A stretch of DNA of 64,000 bases from assembly GCF_014650055.1 (NCBI RefSeq), contig NZ_BMUF01000005.1, forward strand, positions 185,330-249,329, written 5' to 3'. The translations under genes were made by a program, and so were the position numbers. Origin of the DNA: Streptomyces malachitofuscus. GTDB taxonomy: Bacteria; Actinomycetota; Actinomycetes; Streptomycetales; Streptomycetaceae. Numbering within the stretch: the stretch's first letter is position 1; the number at the start of each line of letters is the position of its first letter. Positions 7,940 to 16,840 of this stretch are shown here, piece by piece. The notes under the pieces are model-generated. The model did no database searches and was not told the DNA's origin. It saw only the letters and a list, made by a program, of their open reading frames with translations.

Positions 7940-9325
7940 ATGTCGTCGCCCGCAACCGCTCCACCAGCCCCGAACAACCTCAAGCGCATCGTCGCCGCGT
8001 CCCTCATCGGCACCACCATCGAGTGGTACGACTTCTTCCTCTACGGCTCCGCCGCCGCGCTCGTCTTCAACAAGCTGTTCTTCCCGGACTCCGACCCGCT
8101 GGTCGGCACGCTGCTGTCCTTCCTGACGTACGCCGTCGGGTTCGCCGCGCGGCCGCTGGGCGCGCTGGTCTTCGGGCACTACGGGGACCGGCTCGGGCGC
8201 AAGAAGCTGCTGGTGCTGAGTCTGCTGATGATGGGCGGGGCGACGTTCGCCATCGGGCTGCTGCCCACGCACGCCACCATCGGCAGCGCCGCGCCCGTGC
8301 TGCTCACCGTGCTGCGGCTGGTCCAGGGCTTCGCACTGGGCGGCGAGTGGGGCGGCGCCGTGCTGCTGGTGTCCGAGCACGGCGACGCGCGGAGCCGGGG
8401 ATTCTGGGCCTCGTGGCCGCAGACCGGCGCACCGGCGGGCCAGCTGCTGGCGACCGGTGTGCTGTCGCTGCTGACCGCCGTGCTGTCGGACTCGGCCTTC
8501 ACCGCATGGGGCTGGCGGATCCCGTTCCTGCTGTCCGGTGTGCTGGTGATCGTCGGTTTGTGGATTCGTCTCTCTGTCGATGAATCGCCGGTGTTCAAGC
8601 AGGCACTGCAGCGGGCCGAGGCCCGCAAGGCGGACGCCGACGCCGAACGGATGCCGGTCGTGGCGGTCCTGCGGCACCACTGGCGTGATGTGCTGGTCGC
8701 GATGGGTGCGCGCATGGCGGAGAACATCAGCTACTACGTGATCACCGCGTTCATCCTCGTGTACGCCACCACCTCGGCCGGGGTGTCGAAGCAGACCGCG
8801 CTCAACGCGGTGCTCATCGCCTCGGCGATCCACTTCGCCGTCATCCCGGCCTGGGGTGCGCTGTCCGACCGGCTCGGACGGCGTCCGGTGTATCTGATCG
8901 GTGCGGCCGGGGTGGGCGCATGGATGTTCCCGTTCTTCGCCCTCATCGACACCGGCGGATTCGCGAACCTGCTGCTCGCGGTGACCGTGGGCCTGGTGCT
9001 GCACGGAGCGATGTACGCGCCGCAGGCCGCGTTCTTCTCCGAGATGTTCGCGACCCGGATGCGCTACTCCGGTGCCTCCATCGGCGCCCAGTTCGCCTCG
9101 GTCGCGGCGGGCGCGCCCGCACCGCTGATCGCCACGGCGCTGCTGTCGGACTACGGCAGCTCCACCCCGATCGCGCTGTACGTCATCGCGGCGAGTCTGC
9201 TGACGATCGTCGCCGTGGCGGTCGCCAAGGAGACCCGCCACCGGGACCTGGCCGACGTGACCTCCTCCGGCGAGGAGGAGGGGGCCGCCGGGGCCCCGGC
9301 CAAGCAGGACGCGCGCACCGTGTGA
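7940..9325 (+). CDS. MHS-family MFS transporter (probable 3-hydroxybutyrate/organic acid permease)
   Basis: 461-aa proton symporter of the metabolite:H+ symporter branch (ShiA, ProP, KgtP relatives). The N terminus has the branch signature GTTIEWYDFFLYGSAAA; the first cytoplasmic loop carries GHYGDRLGRKK and the sixth-seventh loop the matching SDRLGRRPVY. Twelve hydrophobic helices are visible. ATG at 7940 follows AGGAAG. Across a shared terminator lie, convergently, a PucR-type regulator and a 3-hydroxybutyrate dehydrogenase; this grouping makes beta-hydroxybutyrate or a related short organic acid the best guess for substrate. Confidence 0.85.
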   Translation: MSSPATAPPAPNNLKRIVAASLIGTTIEWYDFFLYGSAAALVFNKLFFPDSDPLVGTLLSFLTYAVGFAARPLGALVFGHYGDRLGRKKLLVLSLLMMGGATFAIGLLPTHATIGSAAPVLLTVLRLVQGFALGGEWGGAVLLVSEHGDARSRGFWASWPQTGAPAGQLLATGVLSLLTAVLSDSAFTAWGWRIPFLLSGVLVIVGLWIRLSVDESPVFKQALQRAEARKADADAERMPVVAVLRHHWRDVLVAMGARMAENISYYVITAFILVYATTSAGVSKQTALNAVLIASAIHFAVIPAWGALSDRLGRRPVYLIGAAGVGAWMFPFFALIDTGGFANLLLAVTVGLVLHGAMYAPQAAFFSEMFATRMRYSGASIGAQFASVAAGAPAPLIATALLSDYGSSTPIALYVIAASLLTIVAVAVAKETRHRDLADVTSSGEEEGAAGAPAKQDARTV

Positions 9326-9341
9326 TTCCGGTCCGCCAGGC

Positions 9342-9378
9342 ACCTGACCCCCGTACGCCCCGCGTACGGGGGTCAGGT
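9342..9378. terminator. bidirectional terminator
   Basis: A perfect 17-bp stem (9342-9358 with 9362-9378) around a 3-base CCC loop, between two convergent genes. It starts 16 bases after the permease stop and contains the stop codon of the opposite regulator gene (9373-9375) in its right arm, so it can end both transcripts. Confidence 0.88.
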
Positions 9379-11361
9379 CCCTGCGGGGGGCCGGGCGATC
9401 CCCGACAGGCGGTGCAGGCGCAGGGCGAGCTGGATCTCCAGGGCTCGGGCCGGGCTCTGCCAGTCGTCGCCCAGGAGGCGGCCGACGCGCTCGAGCCGCT
9501 GGGCGACCGTGTTGACGTGAACATGGAGCTCGTCCTTGGTGCGGGCCGGGCTCATCCCGCAGGCGAAATAGGCGTCGAGGGTGCGCAGCAGCTCGGTGCC
9601 GCGCCGTTCGTCGTAGGCGACGACCTGGCCGACGGTGCGGTCGACGAAGCCGGCGATGTCCCGCTCTCCCGCCAGCAGCAGGCCCAGGAAGCCGAAGTCC
9701 TCGGCGGCTGAGCCGTCACCGGCGCGGCCGAGGAGACGGAGGGCGTCGAGGCAGCGGCAGGCCTCGGCGTAGGCCTCCGCCACGGTGTCGGGGCGGGCCG
9801 TGAGCCGCTCGACGGGCGCGGACGCGCCGACGGTGACCGGCTCGTGGACGGCCGTTCCCAGCTGGCGGGCAGTGCGGCGGGCCAGGTCGGTGGCCGTGTC
9901 CCCGGGGGTGACGGGCAGCAGCAGGACGGTGCCGCCGTCGCGTGCGGCGGCGAGGCCCTGCCGGGTCGCCGCGAGGTGGGAGGCCGCGGCCCACAGCCGT
10001 CTGCGGGCGTCGGCCTCCTGGTCGGCGTCGGCGGTGCCGCCCTCCAGCCGGGCGGCGAGGACCACATGGGTGAGGTCGAGGTCGGCGTGCAGCCGAACGG
10101 CGCGCTCGCGCAGCAGGCGCGGATCCCGGTCGCGGGCGTCGAGCAGGTCGTCGAGCAGCTCGCCGCGGACGCGCTGTTCGGCCTCGGCGGCGGAGCGGCG
10201 GGCGAGCAGCAGCAGCGAGGTGACCATGGCCGCGCGCTCCAGCGTGCGCTGGTCGACGGGGTCGAGGTCAGGCTGGCCTCGCAGGACGAGCGCGCCGAGG
10301 AGTTCGTCCCCGGCGGTCACGGCGGCGATCCAGTCCTCCCGGTGCCGTACCGCGTGGCCCTCCTCCCGCGAGGACTTCAGGGCGCGGGAGGGCGCCGCGG
10401 CGGCCTCGGCGAACTCGACCGTGCCGTCCAGGACCTGGGAGACGGCGGCGGCCACGTCGTGCACCCCACCGCCGCGCAGGACCAGCTCGGCCAGCCGGTC
10501 GTGGACGTCCGAGGCGCGTTCGATGACGGCGCTGCGGTCCTGGATGATCTCGTTGGCGCGCTCCAGGCCGGCCAGGGCCGAACGGGTCTCCGCCAGCAGG
10601 TTGGCGGTGTCGATGGCGGCCGCGGCGAGGGCGGCGAAGGACCCGAGCAGGGCGATCTGCTCCCGTTCGAAGACCCTGGCCCGCCGGTCCGCGGCGAACA
10701 GGACGCCGATGACGTGGTGCCCCAGCGTCAGGGGCACTCCGAGGATGGCGACGAGGCCCTCGTCCCGTACGCCGGTGTCGATGGTGTGGGTGTGCTGGAA
10801 GCGGTCGTCGCGGAAGTAGTCGTCCGTGACGTAGGGACGGGCGGTCTGGGCGACCAGGCCGCCGAGGCCTTCGCCCATGCCGAGGCGCAGCTGCTGGAAG
10901 CGGGCGGCGACCGAACCCTCGGTGACCCGCATGTAGGTGTCGCCCCTGGCCGGGTCGTTCAGGCTGAGGTAGGCGACGTCGGTCCCGAGCAGGGAGCGGG
11001 CTCGCTGCACGATCGCCTGGAGCACGGCGTCCAGGTCGCGCAGTCCGGCAAGATCGTGGGCGGTCTCGAAGAGCGCGGACAGCTCCGCCTCACGGCGCCG
11101 CCGCCCCTCCAGTTCGGACCGTACGCGCAAGGCGAGCAGCTTGGCCTGTTCGAGGCCGGCGATGTGCCCCGCCGGGAGCCCTTCGGCGCGGGCGAGCAGG
11201 ACGGGCTGCTCGTACGCCTCGGCGGGGGCGCCGCGGGCCAGCAGCTCGAGGAACGGCGCCTCGGCGCTGCCGGAGGCGGGGCGGGCCTCGGGACGGGCCC
11301 GGCCCGGCGCTTCGGCAGCGGGGGCGAAACGCTCGGCGGACTGCGGGTGATCGCGGGACAT
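9373..11361 (-). CDS. GAF domain PucR/CdaR-type transcriptional regulator
   Basis: 662 aa. N-terminal region with a GAF sensor domain (about residues 100-250: LLGTDVAYLSLNDPARGDTYMRV, IGVLFAADR), a central region with a long coiled linker, and a C-terminal PucR-type helix-turn-helix (TLDAYFACGMSPARTKDELHVHVNTVAQRLERVGRLLG). Two ATGs are possible (11379 and 11361); I prefer 11361 because GAGGAAT lies about ten bases before it. Convergent with the permease and upstream of 3-hydroxybutyrate dehydrogenase on the same strand (the dehydrogenase gene lies upstream). It probably controls this catabolic group. Effector unknown. Confidence 0.85.
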   Translation of the reverse strand: MSRDHPQSAERFAPAAEAPGRARPEARPASGSAEAPFLELLARGAPAEAYEQPVLLARAEGLPAGHIAGLEQAKLLALRVRSELEGRRRREAELSALFETAHDLAGLRDLDAVLQAIVQRARSLLGTDVAYLSLNDPARGDTYMRVTEGSVAARFQQLRLGMGEGLGGLVAQTARPYVTDDYFRDDRFQHTHTIDTGVRDEGLVAILGVPLTLGHHVIGVLFAADRRARVFEREQIALLGSFAALAAAAIDTANLLAETRSALAGLERANEIIQDRSAVIERASDVHDRLAELVLRGGGVHDVAAAVSQVLDGTVEFAEAAAAPSRALKSSREEGHAVRHREDWIAAVTAGDELLGALVLRGQPDLDPVDQRTLERAAMVTSLLLLARRSAAEAEQRVRGELLDDLLDARDRDPRLLRERAVRLHADLDLTHVVLAARLEGGTADADQEADARRRLWAAASHLAATRQGLAAARDGGTVLLLPVTPGDTATDLARRTARQLGTAVHEPVTVGASAPVERLTARPDTVAEAYAEACRCLDALRLLGRAGDGSAAEDFGFLGLLLAGERDIAGFVDRTVGQVVAYDERRGTELLRTLDAYFACGMSPARTKDELHVHVNTVAQRLERVGRLLGDDWQSPARALEIQLALRLHRLSGIARPPAGT

Positions 11362-11448
11362 GCTCACAGGATTCCTCATCCCGCGGCCGCCCCGTCAGGC
11401 CTGTGGAAAACTCTGCCGGCCGACGGTCGGCCGCTCGCGGCCGATGCC

Positions 11449-12249
11449 TCAGTGCGCGGTCCAGCCGCCGTCCAGGACCAGTGAGGTGCCGGTGACGAAG
11501 GCCGCCCGGGGGCCGCACAGGTAGGCCACCGCCTCGGCGACGTCCTCCGGTTCGATGAGCCGCTTGACCGCGCTGTCCTGCAGCAGCACCTCGGACAGGA
11601 CGCGCTCCTCGGGTATGCCGTGCGCACGGGCCTGGTCGGCGATCTGCCGCTCGACGAGCGGGGTGCGTACATAGGCGGGGTTCACACAGTTGGAGGTGAC
11701 GCCGTGGGGCGCGCCCTCGAGGGCGGTGGTCTTGGACAGGCCCTCCAGACCGTGCTTGGCGGCGACATACGCGGACTTGTAGGCGGAGGCGCGCAGACCG
11801 TGCACCGAGGACACGTTGACGATGCGGCCCCAGCCCTGCCCGTACATGTGCGGCAGGGCGCCCCGGATGAGCCGGAAGGGTGCCTCCAGCATCACGGTGA
11901 GCACGGTGTGGAAGACGTCGGGCGGGAACTCCTCGATGGGGCGGACCAGCTGCAGACCGGCGTTGTTGACCAGCACGTCGGTGCCGGCGGCGGCGAGCTC
12001 CGCGGCGTCCAGGTCGGTCAGGTCCAGGACGTGCGGCTCGACGGTGCCTCCGAGGTCCCGGGCCGTCTCGGCGAGCGCTTCCAGGCCGGTGGCGTCCCGG
12101 TCCACGGCTCTGACCTTGGCCCCGGCGGCCGCGAGCCGCAGTGCGCAGGCGCGGCCTATGCCGCCGGCGGCACCGGTGACGAGAGCGGTACGGCCGCCGA
12201 GGTCGAGGGAGGTGGCGTGGGGGGCCGGGAGGGCACGGGGCGCGGTCAT
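11449..12249 (-). CDS. bdhA: 3-hydroxybutyrate dehydrogenase (SDR)
   Basis: 266 aa, oxidising (R)-3-hydroxybutyrate to acetoacetate with NAD. Motifs: TGAAGGIG, VNNAGLQ, Ser in NVSSVHG, YVAAK (Tyr/Lys), and the family-characteristic TSNCVNPAYVRTPLVERQIADQA, which distinguishes bacterial BdhA from other SDRs. Length matches the family. The ATG at 12249 has no ribosome site; a TAGGGT hexamer lies exactly six bases upstream, suggesting a leaderless mRNA. The neighbouring PucR regulator and MHS permease support a hydroxybutyrate utilisation unit. Confidence 0.88.
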   Translation of the reverse strand: MTAPRALPAPHATSLDLGGRTALVTGAAGGIGRACALRLAAAGAKVRAVDRDATGLEALAETARDLGGTVEPHVLDLTDLDAAELAAAGTDVLVNNAGLQLVRPIEEFPPDVFHTVLTVMLEAPFRLIRGALPHMYGQGWGRIVNVSSVHGLRASAYKSAYVAAKHGLEGLSKTTALEGAPHGVTSNCVNPAYVRTPLVERQIADQARAHGIPEERVLSEVLLQDSAVKRLIEPEDVAEAVAYLCGPRAAFVTGTSLVLDGGWTAH

Positions 12250-12255
12250 GGATCG

Positions 12256-12261
12256 ACCCTA
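12256..12261 (-). promoter_or_regulatory. -10 element, leaderless start of bdhA
   Basis: TAGGGT on the minus strand, six bases (CGATCC) before the ATG. The same TAGGGTCGRTCC-ATG arrangement occurs at the next upstream gene. No convincing -35 is visible. Confidence 0.5.
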
Positions 12262-12303
12262 GGCAGGACGCCCGGGGCGACCCATGTGGTCAGGCCCTAC
12301 AGT

Positions 12304-12783
12304 TCAGCCGCTTCCAGTGGGGTCGAACCATGTGGGTGCGTCCGACAGCGCCTGCTTGATCCGGAAGCGCGCGAACTCGTTGAGCTCCGGCAGCGCGTCG
12401 ACCGCGAACCAGCCGACGTCCAGCGACTCGTCGTCGTTGACCCGCGCCTCGCCACCGACGGCACGGCAGCGGAAGGTGATGTCCATGTACTGGCAGATGT
12501 CCCCGTTGCCGTACGTCACGGCCTCCAGGGCCTGCACCAGCACGACCCGTTCGACGGCACAGCGCACCGCGGTCTCCTCCTCGACCTCCCGCACCGCGCA
12601 GGCCGCGGGCTGCTCCCCCGGGTCGGGGATGCCGCCGATCACCGACCACTTGCGGGTGTCCGACCGCCGGTTCAGCAGCACCCGGCCCTCGTCGTCGAAG
12701 ACGAGCGCGGTGACCCCGGGGAGCCACAGCAGCTGATGACCGGCGGAGGCGCGCAGCGTGCGGATGAAGTCAGGAGTAGCCAT
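12304..12783 (-). CDS. NUDIX hydrolase
   Basis: 159 aa. The Nudix box spans about residues 50-72: GGIPDPGEQPAACAVREVEEET, matching Gx5Ex7REuxEE with Ala in place of the late Gly. Such proteins hydrolyse nucleoside diphosphates linked to another group; the substrate is not predictable. The ATG at 12783 lacks a ribosome site and is preceded six bases upstream by TAGGGT, as for bdhA. It sits 54 bases upstream of bdhA on the same strand and 58 bases downstream of lnt. Confidence 0.88.
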   Translation of the reverse strand: MATPDFIRTLRASAGHQLLWLPGVTALVFDDEGRVLLNRRSDTRKWSVIGGIPDPGEQPAACAVREVEEETAVRCAVERVVLVQALEAVTYGNGDICQYMDITFRCRAVGGEARVNDDESLDVGWFAVDALPELNEFARFRIKQALSDAPTWFDPTGSG

Positions 12784-12789
12784 GGACCG

Positions 12790-12795
12790 ACCCTA
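12790..12795 (-). promoter_or_regulatory. -10 element, leaderless start of the NUDIX gene
   Basis: TAGGGT on the minus strand, followed by CGGTCC and the ATG at 12783. Nearly identical over 15 bases to the bdhA start region. Confidence 0.5.
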
Positions 12796-12841
12796 ACCGG
12801 CGCCGCGCGACGCTCCCCCGCACGTCGGAAGGGGGGTGCGC

Positions 12842-14452
12842 CTACGCCTCAGGGGCACGTCGCGCGCGTACCCCCGCGACGGCGGCCCAGCCCAGGCCGC
12901 CCGCGGCGACGAGCACCAGGGCGATCTCCGGGAGCACGCCGAGCCGGGTGGCGGGCGTCTGCGAGGAGCGCAGCGGCACCTCCTGCACCAGCGAGCCGGC
13001 GACGAACATGCCGGTCCGCTGAGTGATCTCCCCGTCGGGCAGGATGATCGCGCTGACCCCGCTGGTCACCGGCACGGTGACGGCGCGGCTGTGTTCCACG
13101 GCGCGGACCCGGGACATGGCGAGTTGCTGGTAGGTCATCTCGCTGCGGCCGAAGGTGGCGTTGTTGCTGGGTACCGAGATCAGTTCGGCGCCCGCCGTGA
13201 CCGTGTCGCGCACCGCCCAGTCGAAGGCGGCCTCGTAGCAGGTCACCAGGCCGACCCCGGCGCCGTTCATGCGGAACACGCCGGGTTCGCTGCCCCGGCT
13301 GAAGTCCTGGCGGACCATCGAGGTCCAGTCCTCGTTGATCGCGCCCACCAGGGAGCGCAGCGGAAGGTACTCGCCGAACGGCTGGGTCTGCCGTTTGTCG
13401 TAGGTGTCGACGGGGCCCTTCACCGGATCCCAGAGGATCTGCTCGTTGAGCAGCTTCCCGTCCCTGGCGACCACGCCGCCGACCGAGATCGGCGCGCCGA
13501 TGGCCTTGGCCGCCTTGTCGATGACGGCGCGCGCGTCGGGATTGACGAAGGGGTCGATGTCGGAGGAGTTCTCCGGCCAGAGCACGATGTCCGGCTGCTC
13601 GGCCTTCCCGGCGGCCACCCGGGCGGCCAGACGCTCCGTCTCGCGCGCGTGGTAGTCGAGGACGGCACGCCGCTGGGAGTTGAAGTCGAGACCCAGGCGG
13701 GGCACGTTGCCCTGGATCGCGGCGACGGTCACGGTGCCGGTCTCGGCCTTGGCGCCGACCAACGTCCGGGCCGCGAGTGCCGCGACCACCGGTACGGCGA
13801 CGCTCAGGACGCCTACGACGGCCGCGGCGCGGCGCAGGTCGCCGCTGCGGCGGGCCCGCACGGCGAGCCGGACGATCTCGTACAGGCCGAAGCCGCACAG
13901 CACGACGGCGAAGCCGAGCACCGGGGTGCCGCCGAGCGCGGCGAGCGGCAGGAAGACCCCGTCCGCCTGACCGAACGCGATCTTGCCCCAGGGGAAGCCG
14001 CTGAACGGTACGCGCGCGCGTGCCGCCTCGCCGGCGATCCACACGGCCGCCGCCCACACCGGCCACCCGGGCAGCTTGGACACCGCGGTGACACCCGCGC
14101 CGACCAGCGCGACGAAGACCGCCTCGATCACCACCAGGGCGATCCACGGGCCGGGACCGACCTCCACACCGGTCCACACCAGCAGCGGCAGCAGGAAGCC
14201 GAGACCGAAGAGGTAGCCGAGACCGAGTCCCGCCTTCCAGCTCCGGCCGCGCAGCACCCAGCCGAAGACGGCGAAGGCGGGCAGGGCCAGCCACCACAGG
14301 GTGCGCGGCGGGAAGCTGACGTAGAGGAGCAGGCCCGAGAGCGCGGCTGCGGCGGCCGGGAGGAGGCGCACGAACCGGCTGCCCCGCGCGGTGGGCGCGG
14401 TCTGCGGCGGCATCGGGTCCGACTCGCCGACGGAGGTTGCGGTGACGGTCAC
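12842..14452 (-). CDS. lnt: apolipoprotein N-acyltransferase
   Basis: 536-aa membrane enzyme that N-acylates the lipidated Cys of lipoproteins. The N-terminal ~210 residues hold six or seven transmembrane helices (LSGLLLYVSFPP..., PFSGFPWGKIAFGQ is the conserved arm). The periplasmic nitrilase domain follows with all three catalytic residues in context: Glu in LWPENSSD, Lys in DTYDKRQTQPFGEYLP, and Cys in GLVTCYEAAFD. A last helix precedes an Arg-rich tail. The GTG start at 14452 is six bases after TAGACT, another leaderless-type start. Length is as expected. Confidence 0.93.
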   Translation of the reverse strand: MTVTATSVGESDPMPPQTAPTARGSRFVRLLPAAAAALSGLLLYVSFPPRTLWWLALPAFAVFGWVLRGRSWKAGLGLGYLFGLGFLLPLLVWTGVEVGPGPWIALVVIEAVFVALVGAGVTAVSKLPGWPVWAAAVWIAGEAARARVPFSGFPWGKIAFGQADGVFLPLAALGGTPVLGFAVVLCGFGLYEIVRLAVRARRSGDLRRAAAVVGVLSVAVPVVAALAARTLVGAKAETGTVTVAAIQGNVPRLGLDFNSQRRAVLDYHARETERLAARVAAGKAEQPDIVLWPENSSDIDPFVNPDARAVIDKAAKAIGAPISVGGVVARDGKLLNEQILWDPVKGPVDTYDKRQTQPFGEYLPLRSLVGAINEDWTSMVRQDFSRGSEPGVFRMNGAGVGLVTCYEAAFDWAVRDTVTAGAELISVPSNNATFGRSEMTYQQLAMSRVRAVEHSRAVTVPVTSGVSAIILPDGEITQRTGMFVAGSLVQEVPLRSSQTPATRLGVLPEIALVLVAAGGLGWAAVAGVRARRAPEA

Positions 14453-14458
14453 TCCGGG

Positions 14459-14464
14459 AGTCTA
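14459..14464 (-). promoter_or_regulatory. -10 element, leaderless start of lnt
   Basis: TAGACT on the minus strand, then CCCGGA and the GTG start of lnt. No Shine-Dalgarno sequence is present between them. Confidence 0.5.
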
Positions 14465-14716
14465 CGGCGCGTGACCTGGCGGCCGACAGCACGGGCGTGC
14501 GGACGGGAGAGCGGCCGACAGGTCCCGCACCCCCCTCTTTCGGGCGGATGACGAGCCGTATCGTTTCCGCGCGACTCGTCCTACACGTCCCCAAACCGGC
14601 CACCAGCCGTTACGGTGTGCCGGTGCCCCGGTCGTGCGGCGCGTCGTGTGCCGGCGCCCGGGGTCGTCACAGGTCGGGGGCGACGCGGTGCGGGGTGCGG
14701 GGTGGGTTCCACAGGG

Positions 14717-15781
14717 ATGGCTTCCGCCGGTCCGGATGCGGACGGCGAAAGACGGACGGGTCAGGACGCGGCGGCTGTCGTGGTGCTGGGTGCCTGTGCG
14801 GCCTGGCCTCTCATCACGGCGGCGGCCCAGGGCGGCCGGCCGGAGGGCATGCTGCTCGCGGTCCTCGCCGTGGCCGCGGGCTATGCGGCGGGCCGGATCG
14901 GCGGGGCGCTGTTGCCGGTGGCCGCGCCCTGCGCCGCCGCGCTGGCCGGCATCGGCCTGACGGTGGCGGTCCCGCATCTGACACCGGGCCCGCAGATCGC
15001 GGCGCCGCTGGGACACGTGGGTGCGACGACCGCCATGGTGACCTTGTCGGCGGGCGCCGCGTGCTGTGCGGCCTGGGCGGCCGCAGCGCCGGCTGCGCGG
15101 TTCGCGCTGCGCCTGCTGGCCGCGGGCGTCGTGGTGGCCGCGGCCGTGCTGGGGTCGGTCGCCGGATGCGTCGCGGGCTCGGTGGTGCTGCTGTGTTCCC
15201 TCGCCGTGGGCCGCGTACGGCGGCGCGTTCCCGTACTCGCCGCACTGGGTACGGCCGCCGCCGGGGTCGCGGGGCTCGCCTGGGCGATGGCCTGGAACGC
15301 CGTGCCGGAAGGGCTCGCCGCATCGCTGGAGGGCCGGTTGACCGCGTACCGCGTGGGGCTGTGGCGGGACGCGCTCGCCATGGTCCGGGAGCATGCGGCG
15401 CTGGGCGTGGGGCCGGGGCGCTTCGGGGAGCTCAGCGCGACGTCGGTGCAGTCGCCGGCGTCCGACGGCAAGCCCCACTCCGCGCCGCTCCAGCTGGCGG
15501 CCGAGCAGGGTGTCTTCGGGGTGATTCTGCTGGCGCTGGCCTTCGGCTGGCTGCTGTACGCCCTGTGGCGCAGCCCGCGTGCCACGCCGGTGGTCCTGAC
15601 CGCGGGCACGGCCCTGACGGGCATCGCCGTGATCGCCTCGGTGGGCAACGCCCTGAGCTTCACCGCGGTGTCCGTCGGCGGCGGCCTACTGGCGGGCCTG
15701 GCAACATCCCGCCCCTACCCCGACCACCCGACCCGCGGCCCGCTCCCCCCGCACCCGACCGAAGACCGCCCCGCCTCGTGA
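14717..15781 (+). CDS. O-antigen ligase-like integral membrane protein
   Basis: About 354 aa with roughly nine transmembrane helices. The large extracytoplasmic loop near the C terminus (RLTAYRVGLWRDALAMVREHAALGVGPGRFGELSA, then APLQLAAEQGVFG) is the Wzy_C/O-antigen ligase signature, with the conserved Arg, Gly-rich and His-less variants seen in actinomycetes. These proteins transfer or polymerise lipid-linked glycans. Start uncertain: ATG 14717 chosen, with only a weak GGTGGG upstream; in-frame GTGs exist at 14615, 14648 and 14702. Divergent from lnt. Confidence 0.7.
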   Translation: MASAGPDADGERRTGQDAAAVVVLGACAAWPLITAAAQGGRPEGMLLAVLAVAAGYAAGRIGGALLPVAAPCAAALAGIGLTVAVPHLTPGPQIAAPLGHVGATTAMVTLSAGAACCAAWAAAAPAARFALRLLAAGVVVAAAVLGSVAGCVAGSVVLLCSLAVGRVRRRVPVLAALGTAAAGVAGLAWAMAWNAVPEGLAASLEGRLTAYRVGLWRDALAMVREHAALGVGPGRFGELSATSVQSPASDGKPHSAPLQLAAEQGVFGVILLALAFGWLLYALWRSPRATPVVLTAGTALTGIAVIASVGNALSFTAVSVGGGLLAGLATSRPYPDHPTRGPLPPHPTEDRPAS

Positions 15782-16244
15782 TCCGCGTCGCCGCTCGGGA
15801 GCAAGTGGGCCCGGCCTCTCCCGTCCTCCCGCCTAACCGGCCCCGGCCACGGCCGACCGCCCCGGCCGTCATCGCGCGGGAGCAGATCGGCCCCCGCTCT
15901 CCGGCAACGGTGCCCGGAGCGGTGATGAGCGCGGACGATCGCCCGCCGGCACCCCCACCACACGGCAGCACCTGGCCCGACGCCCCCACACGCCCCCCGG
16001 GCCGACGAAGGCCTCGCGGACGGCCGCTGAAGCGTCACCGCGCAGAAGGAGAACGGCCCGCGCTCTCCGTACGGTCCGCCGAATCGGTGAGTGGCCGCGG
16101 CGGTCGCAGGCAGAGCGTTCCACGCCGTGCGGAAACGTGAGGCACCGTGACTGCCGTGCAGAAGCCGCATCCGCGCGGTGATCGGTCCGGACGGCGGTTC
16201 GCCCTGCGGGACTCGCGCGCACCACGGCGACCGCGTGGTGCGGG
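15782..16244. other. gene-free interval
   Basis: 463 bases without a credible gene: the open frames lack ribosome sites and family resemblance. Three loosely similar blocks of the type GGAGCAGATCGGCCCCCGCTC recur near 15797, 15878 and 16048, apparently low-grade repeats. A hairpin at 16218-16242 ends the convergent gene on the right. Confidence 0.6.
16218..16242 (-). terminator. putative terminator
   Basis: Nine-bp perfect stem (16218-16226 with 16234-16242) around a 7-base loop, directly after the stop codon at 16245 of the minus-strand PH-like gene. There is no U-tract, as usual in this GC-rich background. Confidence 0.5.
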
Positions 16245-16790
16245 TCAGTGTTTCGTGCCCGGTTTGCGGGGGCGGAGGCGGTCGCGGATGACGGTGACCG
16301 CCGCTTCCGCGTCGTCCACGGTGACCGTGAAGGTGTGGCCGTCCCAGAGACGCAGGACGACGCCTTCACCGCGGCGCACGACGACCGCCGTGCCCTTCTC
16401 GGGCCGCCAGCGGTAGCCCCAGCCGCCCCAGTGACGCGGCGTGACATGCGGAGCGAAGTCAGCGCCGGCGACGTGCGACAGGGGGATACGACGGCGCGGC
16501 ACACCGATGTGCCCGCAGCGCACCTCGAGATGGTCCTCGTCGACCCGCAGCGCGACATGGACGAAGGCGAGCGTGCCGAACAGGACGAGCAGGCCCGCGG
16601 CGATGCAGCCGACGACGGCCATGGCCAGCGGCGCGACGCCGGTCGTCCACGCGGAGTCGACGGCCAGGGCGATGCCCAGCGCCATGCACGCGGCACCGAT
16701 CAGCGCCAGCAGCCACTGGAAGCGATTGGTGGCGCGGCCGGTCCAGACCCCGGTGTGAGGGCGGTGCTCGCCCTGGCGGTGGTCCTTCAT
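16245..16790 (-). CDS. two-helix membrane protein with PH-like domain
   Basis: 181 aa. After a short basic N terminus two hydrophobic helices (WLLALIGAACMALGIALAV and LAMAVVGCIAAGLLVLFGTLAFV) are followed by a ~100-residue cytoplasmic beta-rich domain (VDEDHLEVRCGHIGVPRRRIPLSHV..., GTAVVVRRGEGVVLRLWDG..FTVTVDD) that resembles bacterial PH domains. Start ATG 16790; no clear ribosome site. It follows the racemase-family gene by about 50 bases on the same strand. Function unknown; membrane tethering or lipid/protein recognition would be a guess. Confidence 0.7.
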   Translation of the reverse strand: MKDHRQGEHRPHTGVWTGRATNRFQWLLALIGAACMALGIALAVDSAWTTGVAPLAMAVVGCIAAGLLVLFGTLAFVHVALRVDEDHLEVRCGHIGVPRRRIPLSHVAGADFAPHVTPRHWGGWGYRWRPEKGTAVVVRRGEGVVLRLWDGHTFTVTVDDAEAAVTVIRDRLRPRKPGTKH

Positions 16791-16840
16791 GGCTTTGAGG
16801 TTACTCAGGATTCGCTCGGCCGGTACCGCGTGGCACGGCG

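Noticed and set aside
15782..16244. Possible small genes in the gap after the O-antigen-ligase-like gene
   Set aside because: No ribosome site, no family resemblance, and repeat-like base composition.
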